The notes: generated by a model from the sequence alone, not told the origin. 64,000 nt of DNA from Pogostemon cablin (GCA_023678885.1 CM043009.1:19337117-19401116); one strand, 5' to 3'. Shown: positions 23,227 to 35,198, counted from the stretch's first letter. Made by a program: numbers and translations.

Positions 23227-24840
23227 CTAAGATCATTATCATTTTCCTGTTAGATTATGCATGCCAATCTACCTACTTATGTGTACCCTAATAACAACGT
23301 TAGCTTTGGTGTTTCCTTCTTTTTTTTATACTGTTAGAACGAGTGACATATTGGAAGTACATAAAATTTAAACAAAAGCAAAAACTCTCCACATTGTCCA
23401 CAAATAATGGCTTAATATTTTTCCTCTCTTTTCCGAATGTGAGGTGCTTTCAAATGTACAAAAGTACTCCTCCTGTCCGTTACATTCCCTTTGTATTTAC
23501 ATGGGAAATGTAACAGGAGATGTAATACCAAAATGTAATAGGACATTCAAGATAAAAAAGCAAGCGTAACTCTTTAATAGGGATAGAAGGATGGTGAGAT
23601 TGTTTTCACGAAGTTTAAGAAAATGGTTTTTTTATTTATTATTATTAAAAATATTATCACTTTTTAAGTAAACACTCGTGTGAGAAGTCTAAAGTAATAA
23701 CTTGCGTAAAATGAATAAGAAATTATAATATTTTAATATAAAGTAATACTAAATTAATAAAAATTAAGATGATAACTATGCAATGAACTATTTCATAAAC
23801 ATTTCTTAATATAAATAAAACATGATAACATTTTTTAATAAAAAATTAAAGCTAATCAAGAAAGTGTAAAATTATCTCACTGTGACACGCAAGTATAGCT
23901 CCATTTTTTTTTTGGTTTATACTATAAATTATTTATAAAATAATTTACTTCACCATTATTATTCTTCCATTAATTCAAATATCATATTTTATTAAAATAT
24001 TATCACTTCTTATCTATGTCATTTGAATAGCTATACCACTCAAACATTAAGAAAGATGTTTACCCTTTTAGGGGTTGTCATGTATTTTAAAAATCTTTGA
24101 GTTTCAAAATATACACATAAATTTTAAAATTTTATAGATAAGAATTTATAAATTGTAACACATGCACCTTCTATATATCATCTCTTTTTATGTTTAATCT
24201 TTTTTTTTTATTTACATATTTAATAATATTTCTTTTGATATAAAAATAAAACTCACCCTACTAAAAATTCAAAATAAATACTCCGTATACATCATTATTC
24301 AATTATCTTCAAATTCTACATGAACTGATCAAAACAAATATCACTATGCATGTTTTCGGTTTTAAAAACTAGTTGTAGATTTTGAAATCCTATAAAATTC
24401 TAGTTTAAATTTTAAAAAATGAAGGTACATTTACAAAAATTAATTCTCGATACATCGATCTTTCATACTTTTCACCCTAAAACCAATAATACTCTTTTTC
24501 TCTCCTCTATCTTATTAATTAATATTTTTATACTATTTTTCTCTTTAACAAAAGAATGCCTGTGAAGTTGTTAGTATATTTTTATCAATGGATTAACAGC
24601 GAAATCATATGAATTTTTGTTGTTAAAAATTTAACATCCACAATTTTATCTACAGAAATTTAAAAACAGATTTCATTGTTATTTAATTGATAAATCAAAT
24701 TATCAATAAAATTAAAATTTTTATCATCGAAAAATTCCTTTATAAAAAACAATTTTTTTAGTACCCCACCATAAAAATCACAAAGGATTTATCACGTGTA
24801 AAATTCCAATCCAACAAAATATTTAATTAATTATGAATAC
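23227..24840 (-). other. Intron 2 of CSL copy A
   Basis: An AT-rich intron of about 1.6 kb. Around 23461-23530 is a diverged inverted-repeat remnant (CTCCTCCTGTCCGTTACATT against AATGTAACAGGAG). The segment near 23830-23960 aligns with 56200-56340 in copy B, confirming shared ancestry of the introns. Confidence 0.6.
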
Positions 24841-24930
24841 CTCAATTATTGATGGATGATCTCTGCTTGCATCAGATCTTGTCTCCCCTAAAATCTTTGC
24901 CACACAATCCATGAAAAGTTCATAAGCTTT

Positions 24931-25884
24931 CTATATCACACAAAAAAAATGCCATCCACAACATCACAACATTGCAGGTACAAAAAACCTTTTAATTCGG
25001 CAGTAATGTTATTTAGTAATTACTAATACTTATAAAGTCTTTTTAGATATCATTGCAAATATAGCTTTTAAATAAACTTAATTCTAAAACAAAGCACATG
25101 TCACAATATAATTATAAAATATTCCAATTAAAAATTAATTACTATAAAAATTGGGAAATACTTTTACGTAGTACGTACATTCAGTCAGGCACTATAGATT
25201 ATTTGAACCTTAAAATTAATTTAAACCATATCCATAACACAGTGTTGTAATTCTAAGATTACATAAACTTTTCACGCTTTCCTCGTTTGTTTGTCCTGCA
25301 AAATTTTTTACACTTTAAAAAATAAACATTACTTAATTTATTTATCAACCTTAAAAGTTTTTTTCAAATTTGTCACTCCTTTTTCATATACGCGTCTTAT
25401 TACTTTATATTTTTTCAATTATTATTTAAAAATACTACAATAACCTCTAAAGTCAATAAAATTAGTCAAAAAATACAAATTTTTTTAAACAACGTAAAAC
25501 AGTAAACGTGAAAATTATTATGAAATGGAGGGAGTATATGTATAATATTGCACGAATAGACATGGATAAAAGTAAAAACTATCATAAATGAGGATAATAC
25601 TTCGAAATTCAATTTCAAATCAAACCAACTTCGCAAACATTACTAATTTACTACTCTCTCAAATTTAATATACTCCGTACTTACTTTATTCAAATTAGTT
25701 TGATCAAACTTGAATTTAACATTTTTGCAACTAGGTAATTAATAAAAGTGAATTACGTTATGCACATTACTAACAAATTTAAAAAGAAAGCACTCCATCA
25801 ATATCAATTTTGTCATTTTGAATAGTTCATAATTCGCTGAACAGACGAAAATAAAAAGTGTTCGTTTAAGGAAAGATCCCAAAC
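24931..25884 (-). other. Intron 1 of CSL copy A
   Basis: A 954-bp intron, against 377 bp in copy B. Much of the extra length is a degenerate Stowaway-like element ending in AAATGGAGGGAG at about 25526-25537. Confidence 0.5.
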
Positions 25885-26488
25885 CTGAATATCCTTCTTA
25901 TCTTCCAAGTATGTACTGCCTCTACAGTTGTTCACGTCATCACCTCCTTCTTCTTCCCTCGAAAAGTAAACCATAGGGCACCTACATTCCACCCGGTACT
26001 TCCTGCAGAACGGGATCCACAGCTTGGAGAACTTCCAGGCCTCTTTAACGGCAAGAAACGTGGCGAAAGTGCCGCCGTCGTCCGACAGGTAAACGTGGAG
26101 CTTCTCCGGCGGGTAATCCAGGGCCAAAGCCGATATCACGGTGTTCATCACTTCCAAGCTCGGCTCCTTGTTCGGATCAGAAGTGCATATGAACACGTCG
26201 ATGGGGGGAGCCCGTCGTCAGCGGGTAATCTTCCGGGTTGGCGGTTCGGTGAACGGGTCGCCATTTGACGGGCTGACCCAGAACCCAAATGAAGGAGAGT
26301 GTGAGTTCTGCAATGAGGAGTAGGAGGTGGCAGTATGCAGTTGGGGTTGTACGTTGTGCAGTGATGGTTGTGATTCTGTAATGAAGTATGGCTGCTAAAC
26401 CTATTCCATGGAAGAAAGCATGAAGCCTGTTTATCAGTGCGTGAGGTTTCCTGGGATGGCATTGGCTTAGTGGGAGTGATTTCTCCAT

Positions 26489-28213
26489 TTCTCTCTCTCC
26501 TTGTTCACACTACAGGTTGCACCACAATTTATGGTACTTAGTATTTTTGATGGATTTTATATTAAATGGTGATACATCATTAGACCCCACCCTACACCTT
26601 CCAATCCATACAAAGGTACTATTTAAACCTCTATTTCTGCAAGTGTTAGTTTAATTAAACACGTTTATTTAGGTAATCACGGATAAGTTAAGAATCACCC
26701 TTAGTTAAAAGGTTTTTTTCTCTTCGACTTTAGGAGTAGGCGGTATCATATATTAAAGAATTTGAACTATACCGTATATTATATATTTTATATATAATAT
26801 GCGGTACCATATACCATATCAATTATTTCGGTAAATACCATTAGTACTGAATGTTCGATATATTGTTTTACATGTACTTATATATTCATTACATTGTTTA
26901 AAAATATCATAAATTTATAGAAGACAACAAAAAAATCTCAATAATCCACCACAAACATAATGAAATTGATAAAAATGAATATGTACATAATTTTAAAATT
27001 ACAAACAATATGAGAAACAAATATAATTCAAATTTAATAACATTATTTAAAACAAACTTCTTATGTCCCACCAAAAGTCCTCATTTTATAATATTGTGTG
27101 TTTCATTCAAAGGTCTCAATTTTGCTCTTTTAGTAAAAAAGCCCCATGTATGCCCACCACTCATTACTAATACAATTATGCACCACTCACTATTAATATA
27201 ACTACCCACTACATATAAAATAATAATACTCCTTAATTCACGTGTGCAAAAATTAAATGGGAAGTTATGAATGAGACGGAGAGAGTAATAAGTTTAAGAG
27301 TCTAATCATAGTGGGGTACCTGAAAATCTATGAAATCTGAATCACTAAATTCTAGGTTAATTAATAATGAATACACAATTAAAATAAAAATAATAATTAC
27401 AATTATTTCATAAATTCAAAATTATGCTATATCATAGAGTGTATTCATGCATGATATGCTCAAAAATTATCCTAAATTTAATGATCTGGTCAATAATTTA
27501 TAATATTAGAGTTTTTTTTAAAGCAATTTACGATATTTCGGTAAATTTACATATCTTTATCGTACTAAAATATTTATTATGATATCAAATCTTACCTAAA
27601 ATTTCGATAAATTTAATAAATTTTAATATGATAAATATGGTATAACGAAATTTTACTATCTCCTTCCCATTCCTACTTTCCTCTGTTACTTGAGGTAAGC
27701 CATTGCGCCATGATGGATTTTATATTAAAAACTTATTGCGTTGGAGAAAGGGAAAATTCTGTTAAGATTTGGTGATCTTTTGTAAAATTTGTGGTCTATG
27801 GTTTTTCTTTTTTTAATTCATGGAGAAAGGGAAAATTCTGAGATTTGGTGATCTTTTGTAAAATTTGTGGTCTATGGTTTTTCTTTTTTTAATTCATTTA
27901 GAAAACGTTATCTACACTTATACTACAAAAAGAGGTTGCAAATATTGTATATCACATGAAGAGTGGGGTCGAATGTAACTGGTCACATATACAGTGAAAC
28001 ACATGATTGCAAACAAAAACGCAGCATAGAAATAATAATCTTCAGATTTTTTGAAAGAGTTGAATCTGTTAAAGATTTTGTGTGCCTTCATTTGTTTATT
28101 TGTTGATTGTGTAACATTTTTATTGAGAAGTACTCTCTTCTTAGTCCCCTTTCAATTAAATTTATTTTTTGCCCTCTAACTAAGGTAAACTTTGATTTTT
28201 GTTCTAAAAAGAT
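26489..28213. other. Upstream region of CSL copy A
   Basis: The 5' flank runs to about 28130 with similarity to the flank of copy B (61700-62390), for example GGAGAAAGG.AAAATT and TATATCACATG.AG. It contains a degenerate Stowaway-like element at about 27059-27290 and a 79-bp tandem duplication (27742-27820 and 27821-27897, both starting TGGAGAAAGGGAAAATTCTG). No confident TATA box can be assigned. Confidence 0.5.
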
Positions 28214-28480
28214 ATTCCTTCCGTTCCGAAGATAACGACACATTTTTTTTAGGCACGAAAATTAATTAAGGAGTATAATAATTTAATATATAGTGGGTTG
28301 AAGTTATAATATTTTAATGTGTAGTGGGTAGTTGTATTATGGTGAGTTTGATATGTGTGGGCCCATGTGAATAAATTAATTACTTTTGTGTGGGTCCCAT
28401 ATTCTTAAAAATGAAATATGTCAATTTCTGTGAGACAACATAAAAAGGAAAGTGTATTAATATTTTTGGGACGGATGGAG
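28214..28480. mobile_element. Stowaway-like MITE
   Basis: Left end TTCCTTCCGTTCCGAAG, right end TTTTGGGACGGATGGAG with TA on both sides. The interior carries the family motifs GTGGGTAGTTGTATTA and GTGTGGGTCCCATAT. Confidence 0.65.
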
Positions 28481-28880
28481 TAAATGGTTCAATTTTGTCC
28501 CATAACTAAAGAATTTGTTCAATTTTTGCCCAATTTTCATCGAAAAATGCGGATTTCACCTAAAAACGCTACGTTCGCCGCACATGAGGCTTCAATTTGA
28601 AGCTTTCTGGCTAGTCAATCCGACGTGGCAATTTTGAGCCAATGTATTCGCAACCTCATATTTCACCAATTTTATCCAGCAAAATCATCTGCATTCGAGA
28701 CGAATGCAATGAGGATCGAGATAAGGCGTGGTGTTTTATGACAAGGGAGGGCTGAGAAATCAAGGAATTCCATTGTTTTTATTTAGCGATTAATTTCACT
28801 GGCAATTTCAACAGGATTATCTCCACAACATCCATAGGTACATGCCCAACATCGTCCTCCATCTTAATCAGTAAAATATA
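28481..28880. other. Intergenic sequence between two MITEs
   Basis: A less AT-rich stretch (28540-28760) containing GAAGCTTTCTGGCTAG and GAGACGAATGCAATGAGG. No frame or repeat that I can name. Confidence 0.35.
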
Positions 28881-29082
28881 CTCCCTTCATCCGGTTCTAA
28901 GGTATTCATTTGTTTTTTTACGTGGATTAAAAAATATTATTATTATATGTAAAGTGGGTAGTTGTATTAGAGGGAAGTGATGGGCCATATTGTGTACTTT
29001 TTTACTAAATATAAAAAATGAATACCTTTGAAGCGGAAGCCAAAAATAATAAAATTGATACATTAGAACCGGATGGAGGGAG
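28881..29082. mobile_element. Stowaway-like MITE with long inverted ends
   Basis: Left CTCCCTTCATCCGGTTCTAA, right reverse complement CTCCCTCCATCCGGTTCTAA: 20 bp with one mismatch, flanked by TA. Total 202 bp. Confidence 0.75.
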
Positions 29083-29159
29083 TAATTTCTTATGGCCGGA
29101 CGAAATAGGTGGCAAGGTGGGCACTTGCCATGAGCTCCATATTTCAGGGGCCCCAATAT

Positions 29160-29335
29160 TTTTAATTTTTTATTTTTTTTATTTTTCTAATTGATAAATG
29201 CTAGTTATTAGTATAATTAGTAGTTAGCTCACTGAACATCCATACTTCCCTCCCTCCAAGTCTTAACTCCCTTTTAATTCATTCACAATGGATTCAAACC
29301 TGGACATATCTTGATTGTGTTATAAGGTAATTCAA
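29160..29335 (-). mobile_element. SINE-like repeat, copy 3
   Basis: Minus strand shows a good B-box, GGTTTGAATCC, followed by the family body (GACTTGGAGGGAGGGAAG, ATCCAT) and an A-rich tail at about 29180-29160. The A-box end appears truncated. Confidence 0.4.
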
Positions 29336-29437
29336 TATTCCCTCTCGCTGCTATAAAGATTGCCATTTACTTATTATTATTATTAGTATAATAATAGGTA
29401 GTTGTAATACTTATATATGTTCGGGTCTAATTTTTTT

Positions 29438-29538
29438 TAAAAAAGTACTCCCTCCTTCCCGCCTTAATGCTTATGCTTCCTTTGTAAATTACAAAGGAAG
29501 CGTAAGCATTAAGGCGGGACGGAGGAAGTACTTTTTTT
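29438..29538. mobile_element. Near-perfect palindrome built from a MITE end
   Basis: From 29444, AGTACTCCCTCCTTCCCGCC continues to a centre near 29488 and is followed by its own reverse complement to 29532; flanking A and T runs extend the symmetry. The ends carry the Stowaway-like CTCCCTCC/GGAGGAAG terminus. It reads as two copies of one end with almost no interior. Confidence 0.8.
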
Positions 29539-30096
29539 TACCTTTATTTGTAATGGACGTATAAATGGCAAAATAAGTATTTTTGAAACAAATAAAAAGA
29601 ATATTTACAAAGTAATAGAGTATCTTTGATGGTACAAAAGGATAAAGTTGTACCCCAAAACCAATCTTCTTTTAATTAGTTACCCTTATAATGAACCCTT
29701 ATAATGAAATAATAAAATTTACTCCTCTCATTCATTCCGTTTCAATAGATACGTTTACTTTTTGCGATGAGATTAATGAATATAATATTTTAATATATAA
29801 TAAGTTGAAAATTTAATATTTTAATGTATAATGGTGGTTGTGTTAGTATTGTGTATGGGCCCATATACATATATTAATTATTTTGTGTGAGTTCTATATA
29901 CTAAAAAAATAGAATATAATTATTAAAATGAGGCACTCAAAATAAAAATATATAACTATTATTGTGGGAGGATGACTTTGTACCCTAATTATTCAAGTAT
30001 TATCATAAATTTACACTTTTGCATGTATAAGTTTAATAATATCTTAAATACTCTCTAATAATGAAAAACAACATGTAATTGTAGTTTTAATATAGA

Positions 30097-30328
30097 CTCC
30101 CTCCGTCCCACAAAAGATTGCACCCCCAATTTCGGCACGGAGATTAAAGAAGTAATAACTTTTAGGGATATAATGATATTTTTTTGTAATAAATAAATGA
30201 TAAAGTATGTTAAGTAGAGATTATTTTTTTTGTAAATAAAGTGTATGAGGAAGAGTGATTGTTTTTTACTTTATGGAAATGTGCAAACTTTTATAGGACA
30301 GCCCAAAATGAAAAGCATTTCAGAAGGA

Positions 30329-30330
<2 letters not shown>
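30097..30330. mobile_element. Stowaway-like MITE with decayed right end
   Basis: Left end CTCCCTCCGTCCCACAAAAG. The right side retains CTTTTATAGGACAGCCCAAA and ends near CAGAAGGAG, directly against the AT microsatellite. Confidence 0.5.

Positions 30331-30389
<59 letters not shown>
30331..30389. repeat. (AT)n microsatellite
   Basis: About 59 bases of uninterrupted AT repeat. It forms the target flank of the Helitron whose 3' end is at 30390. Confidence 0.95.
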
Positions 30390-30390
<1 letters not shown>

Positions 30391-30599
30391 TAGGTATGGG
30401 CACCTCATATGGGCACCTCATATGATGAGGTGCTAGCCCGGATTTCGATGTGAACATCAATGGGTAAATTAGTATTTCAAATAAAATTTGCTCTTCATAT
30501 TATTACATTATTAGACAATAATAAGAGTAATGGCATAAAATATAAGCACATTAGTCACCTTGACATCATTAAACCAGTAGAAGATTATTCTATTTGGCA

Positions 30600-30797
30600 A
30601 TCTCCTCTCTAATCTAAAACCATCAGGCAAAAACAGAAATACTCTTAGAAACCAAGAGATCATACTTGCGAGCATCCACAAATTGATTAGGTTTTGATAG
30701 TCTCCTTTCTATCTAAAACCATTAAGCAAAAAGAGAAATACTCTATTGGAAACCAAGAAGATCCATACTTGCAAGCATCCACAAATTGATTAGGTGC
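30600..30797. repeat. About 102-bp tandem direct repeat in Helitron 1
   Basis: Two adjacent copies containing ATCTAAAACCATNA.GCAAAAA and AGCATCCACAAATTGATTAG, near the 3' terminal region of the element. Confidence 0.75.
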
Positions 30798-33141
30798 TAA
30801 GCGCCATAGATATGCAGCAAACTTTGTACCAATCACGATACTATCTTGCGCCTGCTTATTTCCTTACATACAGGCAATAAAAATACCAAATTAACAACAT
30901 GAAAAGAATTTATTTCCTTCTGCTAAGGTACAACTATCAAATGCTGAAAATTCACAAAATTCTTAACTTCCCAAAAAGCTTCTCACTTTGTCCATTCAAT
31001 TCCCATGCCATAAGAATCAGTTGTATCGATAAAATAAATCCCATTCTCGACAGCAAGATTAAATTTTATTGATGTTTATTTTTCTTTCCATAGTGTTGTA
31101 GCCACCACTCTTCGCCATACATATTATAGTTTCAATTCTAAGCAGAAGAGAGATATACATGAACTACACATAAATTTCGAAAATACCAAAATAACGAATT
31201 TCATGAGGAAAAGATTTCGTTGAAGCTCATACCATGAAACTTGTCCTTAATATCAGAATGTGATATGGGTGTCAGCAACTAAAGCTGTGTTCTATAATAG
31301 ACATAACATACACCGAGTCAGATAAAATTAGAACAGCACAACTGAATTATTGATCTTTAAGACGAAACATATAATGAAATGAGCTTAATAAATGATTAAA
31401 GCCAAATTAAAATTTAATAAGCTTAAGGGTTTGAGAACAAGCATATTATTCCTCTGAATTGACATTGTTTGATCAACCCATCTCAGCTGTTCATATTTTC
31501 ACTGAATAAAATAATATTCATAAAAGTTGGTCAATCTTAAAATTCCCAAAGGTTTTAAAAAAATGGCAATCTAATGATACCACAAAACAAATTCGCTTTT
31601 CACCACTATGGAGCTATGCATCCAAGAACAAGAATAGATATTAAGGAGAAAATTTTATCAGCTACTAAAAAGATAAAATATATTTATATTGATTAAGATA
31701 ATAGCATGACAGGTTGTTCCACATGTACAAAATGTAATAATATACTAAATGACCAAATACTTTCAAACACCAATCCATTGACATAGTCACATAACTACAT
31801 AACAAAACATATACTTTTCTGTTAAATATCTTAAATGAGAAAAAAAAAAAATTTCATAGTAGACAACGTGCAGGTTTATACCTTTTACTTCTTCAAGTGT
31901 CCTTGCTTTGGCATATTATCCTCCTCTGCATCAACATCATCAACCTGGTTGAATAAGAGAAAAATATAATATAAGAACATTTAAAGTAAGAGAAAGTCAA
32001 TAAATAGCATCTAAGTTTACATATGTTGTATAACACTTACCAGATAAATTTCAAAATTTTGGCATAAACGCAAGCACTCTAAGAGTTGTATAGTGACGTA
32101 GCCATGCTTTAGTCGGCCTTAAGTGAACAGTTTGACACTACTTTTAAAGAGATTTAAGTAAATTACTCTAGATTCTACAATGCAAACCAGTATGTTATAG
32201 CAGAAGGGTATTGGCAACTAATTACTAAGGTAATTGCAGCCAACTTGCCAAAAGTAAAAAATCTAGTAATGTGAACAAATTTTGTTTGTTTGTATTTTGA
32301 AACTTCTACAGAAGTGTTAAGCCCTCAAATGCCTTTGAATCGATGAATATACCAAGTCAAAAGTAGGTGTAAACAACTTCTTCAGCTACAACGCATAGGT
32401 TATCTAACTGATTATTAATAAGAAAATATGTATCATAAATGACTAAACTTGAATTCCATCCATCAAATACCTTAACTGAAGTCTGTATTCTTTTCTTAAT
32501 TTCTTAACAAACTCTTGATCAACAGTCTTTCACAATTACACAAGATATATTAAGTTACAACAACAATAAGGTTAAAATGATAATAAGAGGCTATCTGTAA
32601 ATTAACCTTGAGGGATGATAATCATGTGATTGCCTCAGCTATGAATCAGGAGTACTATAGAAAGGCAATTCAAGTGAGTCGTGTCAAATACTCGGGGATA
32701 TTAACTCAACAATCCCAATGTCAGAGTGCTGTAAACAGTATTTATCATAGACAATAAAGTGCATTAACATAGATAATCAGAAATCCTGTAAAGCTCAATG
32801 TTGCATTTGATTATAATAAAATCAAGACTATTGGCTATAATAAGAAATAGCATCACCACACTATACATAAATAAGAATTCCAGAAACACAACTAAGAATT
32901 TATCAACATTGAAGTTCCTCATATCCCCTTCAAATTCAATAGAGTTATCTGAAACTTGAATTTCAAATACTTCAATTTTAAGAGAGCAATGGTGTGTGCT
33001 ACAACAGAAATCAATACATATAAATGACCACCTTACTATCTTATTGGTGATTGATTTTCACAGAGTGAAGCTAGATTTAAGCTTAGCTTAGAAATTGTAT
33101 TGAAGAGATATATTCCTAATACAAGCAGTCAATCAAATTAC

Positions 33142-33262
33142 CAGCTATGCTCTCGACACATTCTTTGATCAAGTTGGTAAACTTGGAGTCTTTAGGAGCC
33201 AAAGAAGCACCAATCTCCAAGGATGTCTTAGCAGTCTGGTATTCTTTAAGTTTGATGTGCAC
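33142..33262 (-). pseudogene. Captured SGT1 TPR-domain exon
   Basis: Minus-strand translation: VHIKLKEYQTAKTSLEIGAS, LAPKDSKFTNLIKECVESIA. This matches the end of the TPR region of plant SGT1, the HSP90/RAR1 co-chaperone of immune receptors, with family pattern '.CIKLEEYQTAK..LE.GASLAP..S+F..LIKECDE.IAEE'. The exon ends in a donor-like CTG/GTAATT at 33141. No other SGT1 exon (CS or SGS domain) was recognised, so it is an isolated captured fragment inside Helitron 1 and not a functional gene. Confidence 0.65.
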
Positions 33263-34228
33263 ACAGCACACTGAATAACATATAACTCCTCATACTGTCA
33301 ATTCATAAGAGAAAATTAATGATAGTAAACAACTAAAGCAACTAACCAAAATGTTTTACTAACGTGGAAATAGAAAAGGCTCAAAAACAGAGGAAGGATA
33401 ATATATTTTACATTGACACAATAATATATTTTACATTGACACAATTAGCACAATAGGAAAATGCGAGATGCACCTACTAATACTCAAGGAAAAGTAAGAG
33501 GGTTAGTGTTATTGTCAGTTTTATCCATGAACCCAGCATGCAATCTGAATCCTAAAAGCATAGAATCATTGAATTACAAAAACATCATAGGAACACAAAC
33601 AATATCTGAAACAATGAAAAAAATATAGAAAACTTTCTAACAACCAACAAAGGAAAGATAATTTAGAAGAGAAAAGAACAACTTAGAGTAATGATTCAAT
33701 GTCGCTTATGCATTTCTCATTTCAATTTAACCTATAAAGGAGAAACAAACAATAAGAAATTTAGAAAAAAAGTGAATGTACGGACTCGATCGAATGTCCT
33801 GCCAGCGATGTTGGGAGTACGCTGATGGCGAAGCTCGTGTGTGAAGTGGAGGTGGTGGGGAAGAGGACAGGCCGACCTCGACGGTGGCTAGGGTGATAAA
33901 GAGCAGATTGAGAAAGAGCAGATAAATTGAAGGTGAAGGTATGAATTATGAGTAGGTGAAGTGGGTTTTCTGGACGAGAGTTTCACGCCACGTAAGGACC
34001 CATTTCACGACACGTAGATAGAGAGTGGGTGGAGTATTACAGGCAACCGGGATGAAACTGACCACTCCACCCTTTAAGCCGCTTAATATAGTACTAGGTA
34101 TTTTGCACCTCAATGTTGAGGTGCTACCCGGCCTATGTGAATTATCTAGTAAGAAAAAATATGCAATTTACTTTTACTTTCAATAATAATAATATTACAG
34201 CATCTTGTGTAATTCTCTTATAATTTAG

Positions 34229-34232
34229 TGCA

Positions 34233-34264
<32 letters not shown>
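34229..34264. repeat. (AT)n and (TAA)n microsatellite
   Basis: Adjacent short AT and TAA repeats inside the 3' part of Helitron 2. Confidence 0.85.
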
Positions 34265-34320
34265 GATATAATAGCTATCTAACACATGAAAGAGCTATTA
34301 CTACAATGCAGAAGAAAATC

Positions 34321-35019
34321 TTAGGAAGGATATATATTTAAATTTCTTGCAATGTAAGGGCCATGCATAGATGTAGCATGTAATAATATGTTATTGGCAA
34401 CACAGTTTCCTGTTAGATAATCCACATCATTTAGCTTCTCCTTGTCTTCACCAGAAGTGGGCTTGGTTAATTTCTCTACAGTGCTTTTTTCGTCCTTCTT
34501 TCTTGATTTTCAAGAACCTGCAAATTAACTCAAATGTCAAATAAACCAATAATTTAGGAGGCACCATACACTTTTTAAAAATTATATTAAACAACACAAT
34601 TAGCAATAAGTTTTAAGAAATCCCTATTCTTTTGTAGCAGATGGCATCACACTTGTGCCCTTAGGTCGGCATGGAGCAGATAATATCAATGACATTAAAC
34701 ATAAAATACAAAGATTTACAAGAGTAGACCTAGCACTACTTCTTATACATGACATATATATGTGGTTTTGTAATGAAATAAGGTTGAAGATTTATGTATC
34801 AATACTTACAGCGAATAGAGCCATTTTTAATGCCCCTCTCCTCATCTTGATAAGCATATTTTTCCTTCATCTTCTACATCTTTCCTCTTTGTTGCACTGG
34901 CTCAAGTTCCTTAACTATTTCCTCTTGTGAGGTCAAAAGCCCATAGATTCTTATCAGATCCAAGCAAAAGCTCTCAAGAAGATACTCCAAATCTAGCGTA
35001 GCAGCAGCAATACTTTTGC
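34321..35019 (-). pseudogene. Captured NEMF/Rqc2-like gene fragment
   Basis: NEMF (Rqc2/Tae2, NFACT family) acts on stalled 60S subunits in ribosome-associated quality control. Piece 1, 35019-34810: open from DSFSKSIAAATLDLEYLLES to QQRGKM, then a TAG stop, then KMKEKYAYQDEERGIKNGSI, matching the family's 'RGQKGKLKKMKEKYADQDEEER'; it ends at a donor CGCT/GTAAGT. Piece 2, 34517-34321: acceptor TTTGCAG, then EKLTKPTSGEDKEKLNDVDY, LTGN and ILLHA..MHGPY, matching 'EKEKLNDVDYLTGNPLP.DILLYAVPVCGPY' near the NEMF C-terminus; stop at 34321. The TAG after GKM and changes such as PVCGPY to SMHGPY indicate a dead copy. It lies wholly within Helitron 2. Confidence 0.7.
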
Positions 35020-35105
35020 TAAAAGAATCATTCAATTAAATTATTAGTGGACTAAGGGGAGTCCAGCTTGACAATTACTTCAAAGGAGACCAGCAAGGAT
35101 GAAAC

Positions 35106-35198
35106 GCTTAATGATTTTGATCAGTAATAATTTGGTCATTCAAAATAGCTAACTTAATGATTTTGATCAGTAATAATTTGGTCATTCAAAATAGCTAA
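35106..35198. repeat. 46-bp tandem direct repeat in Helitron 2
   Basis: CTTAATGATTTTGATCAGTA with AATAATTTGGTCATTCAAAA follows twice in succession. Confidence 0.85.

Larger units (their letters stand above)
20756..26488 (-). pseudogene. Cellulose synthase-like glycosyltransferase (CslE/CslG-like), copy A, frameshifted
   Basis: GT2-family membrane glycosyltransferase; relatives build cell-wall glycans or, in some CslG/CslM members, glucuronidate triterpenes. Eight exons on the minus strand: 26488-25885, 24930-24841, 23226-23116, 23049-22840, 22546-22444, 22360-22184, 22093-21746, 21289-20756. The full product would be about 725 residues, the usual family length. ATG 26488 is followed by two N-terminal membrane spans; then LSDDGG, the DCD motif (VLDCDMYCNN), LED of the ED motif, and QHTRW (QxxRW) in exon 7; exon 8 encodes the C-terminal membrane spans and ends LAN-stop. 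Defects relative to copy B: two single-base losses in exon 1 (near 26195-26235, splitting it into three frames) and an extra C in a seven-C run in exon 6 (22189-22195). All catalytic motifs survive, so recent decay or assembly error are both possible. The intron after exon 6 uses a GC donor. Confidence 0.85.
30390..34093 (-). mobile_element. Non-autonomous Helitron 1 (minus strand), with SGT1 fragment
   Basis: On the minus strand the 3' end shows the hairpin AGCACCTCATCATATGAGGTGC, a spacer that partly repeats the stem, and CTAG at 30393-30390, followed by T in an AT microsatellite, as expected for Helitrons. The 5' end (TACTATATTAAGCGGCTTAAAGGG leftward from 34093) resembles the 5' end of Helitron 2 (both have CTTAAAGGG/GTTAAAGGG and then ACTGACCAC-like blocks) but lacks a leading TC. 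No helicase. The interior holds an SGT1 exon, a short exon-like piece near 31890-31945 (VDDVDAEEDNMPKQGHLKK, stop; acceptor CAACCAG) and a 102-bp tandem repeat at about 30600-30800. Confidence 0.65.
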
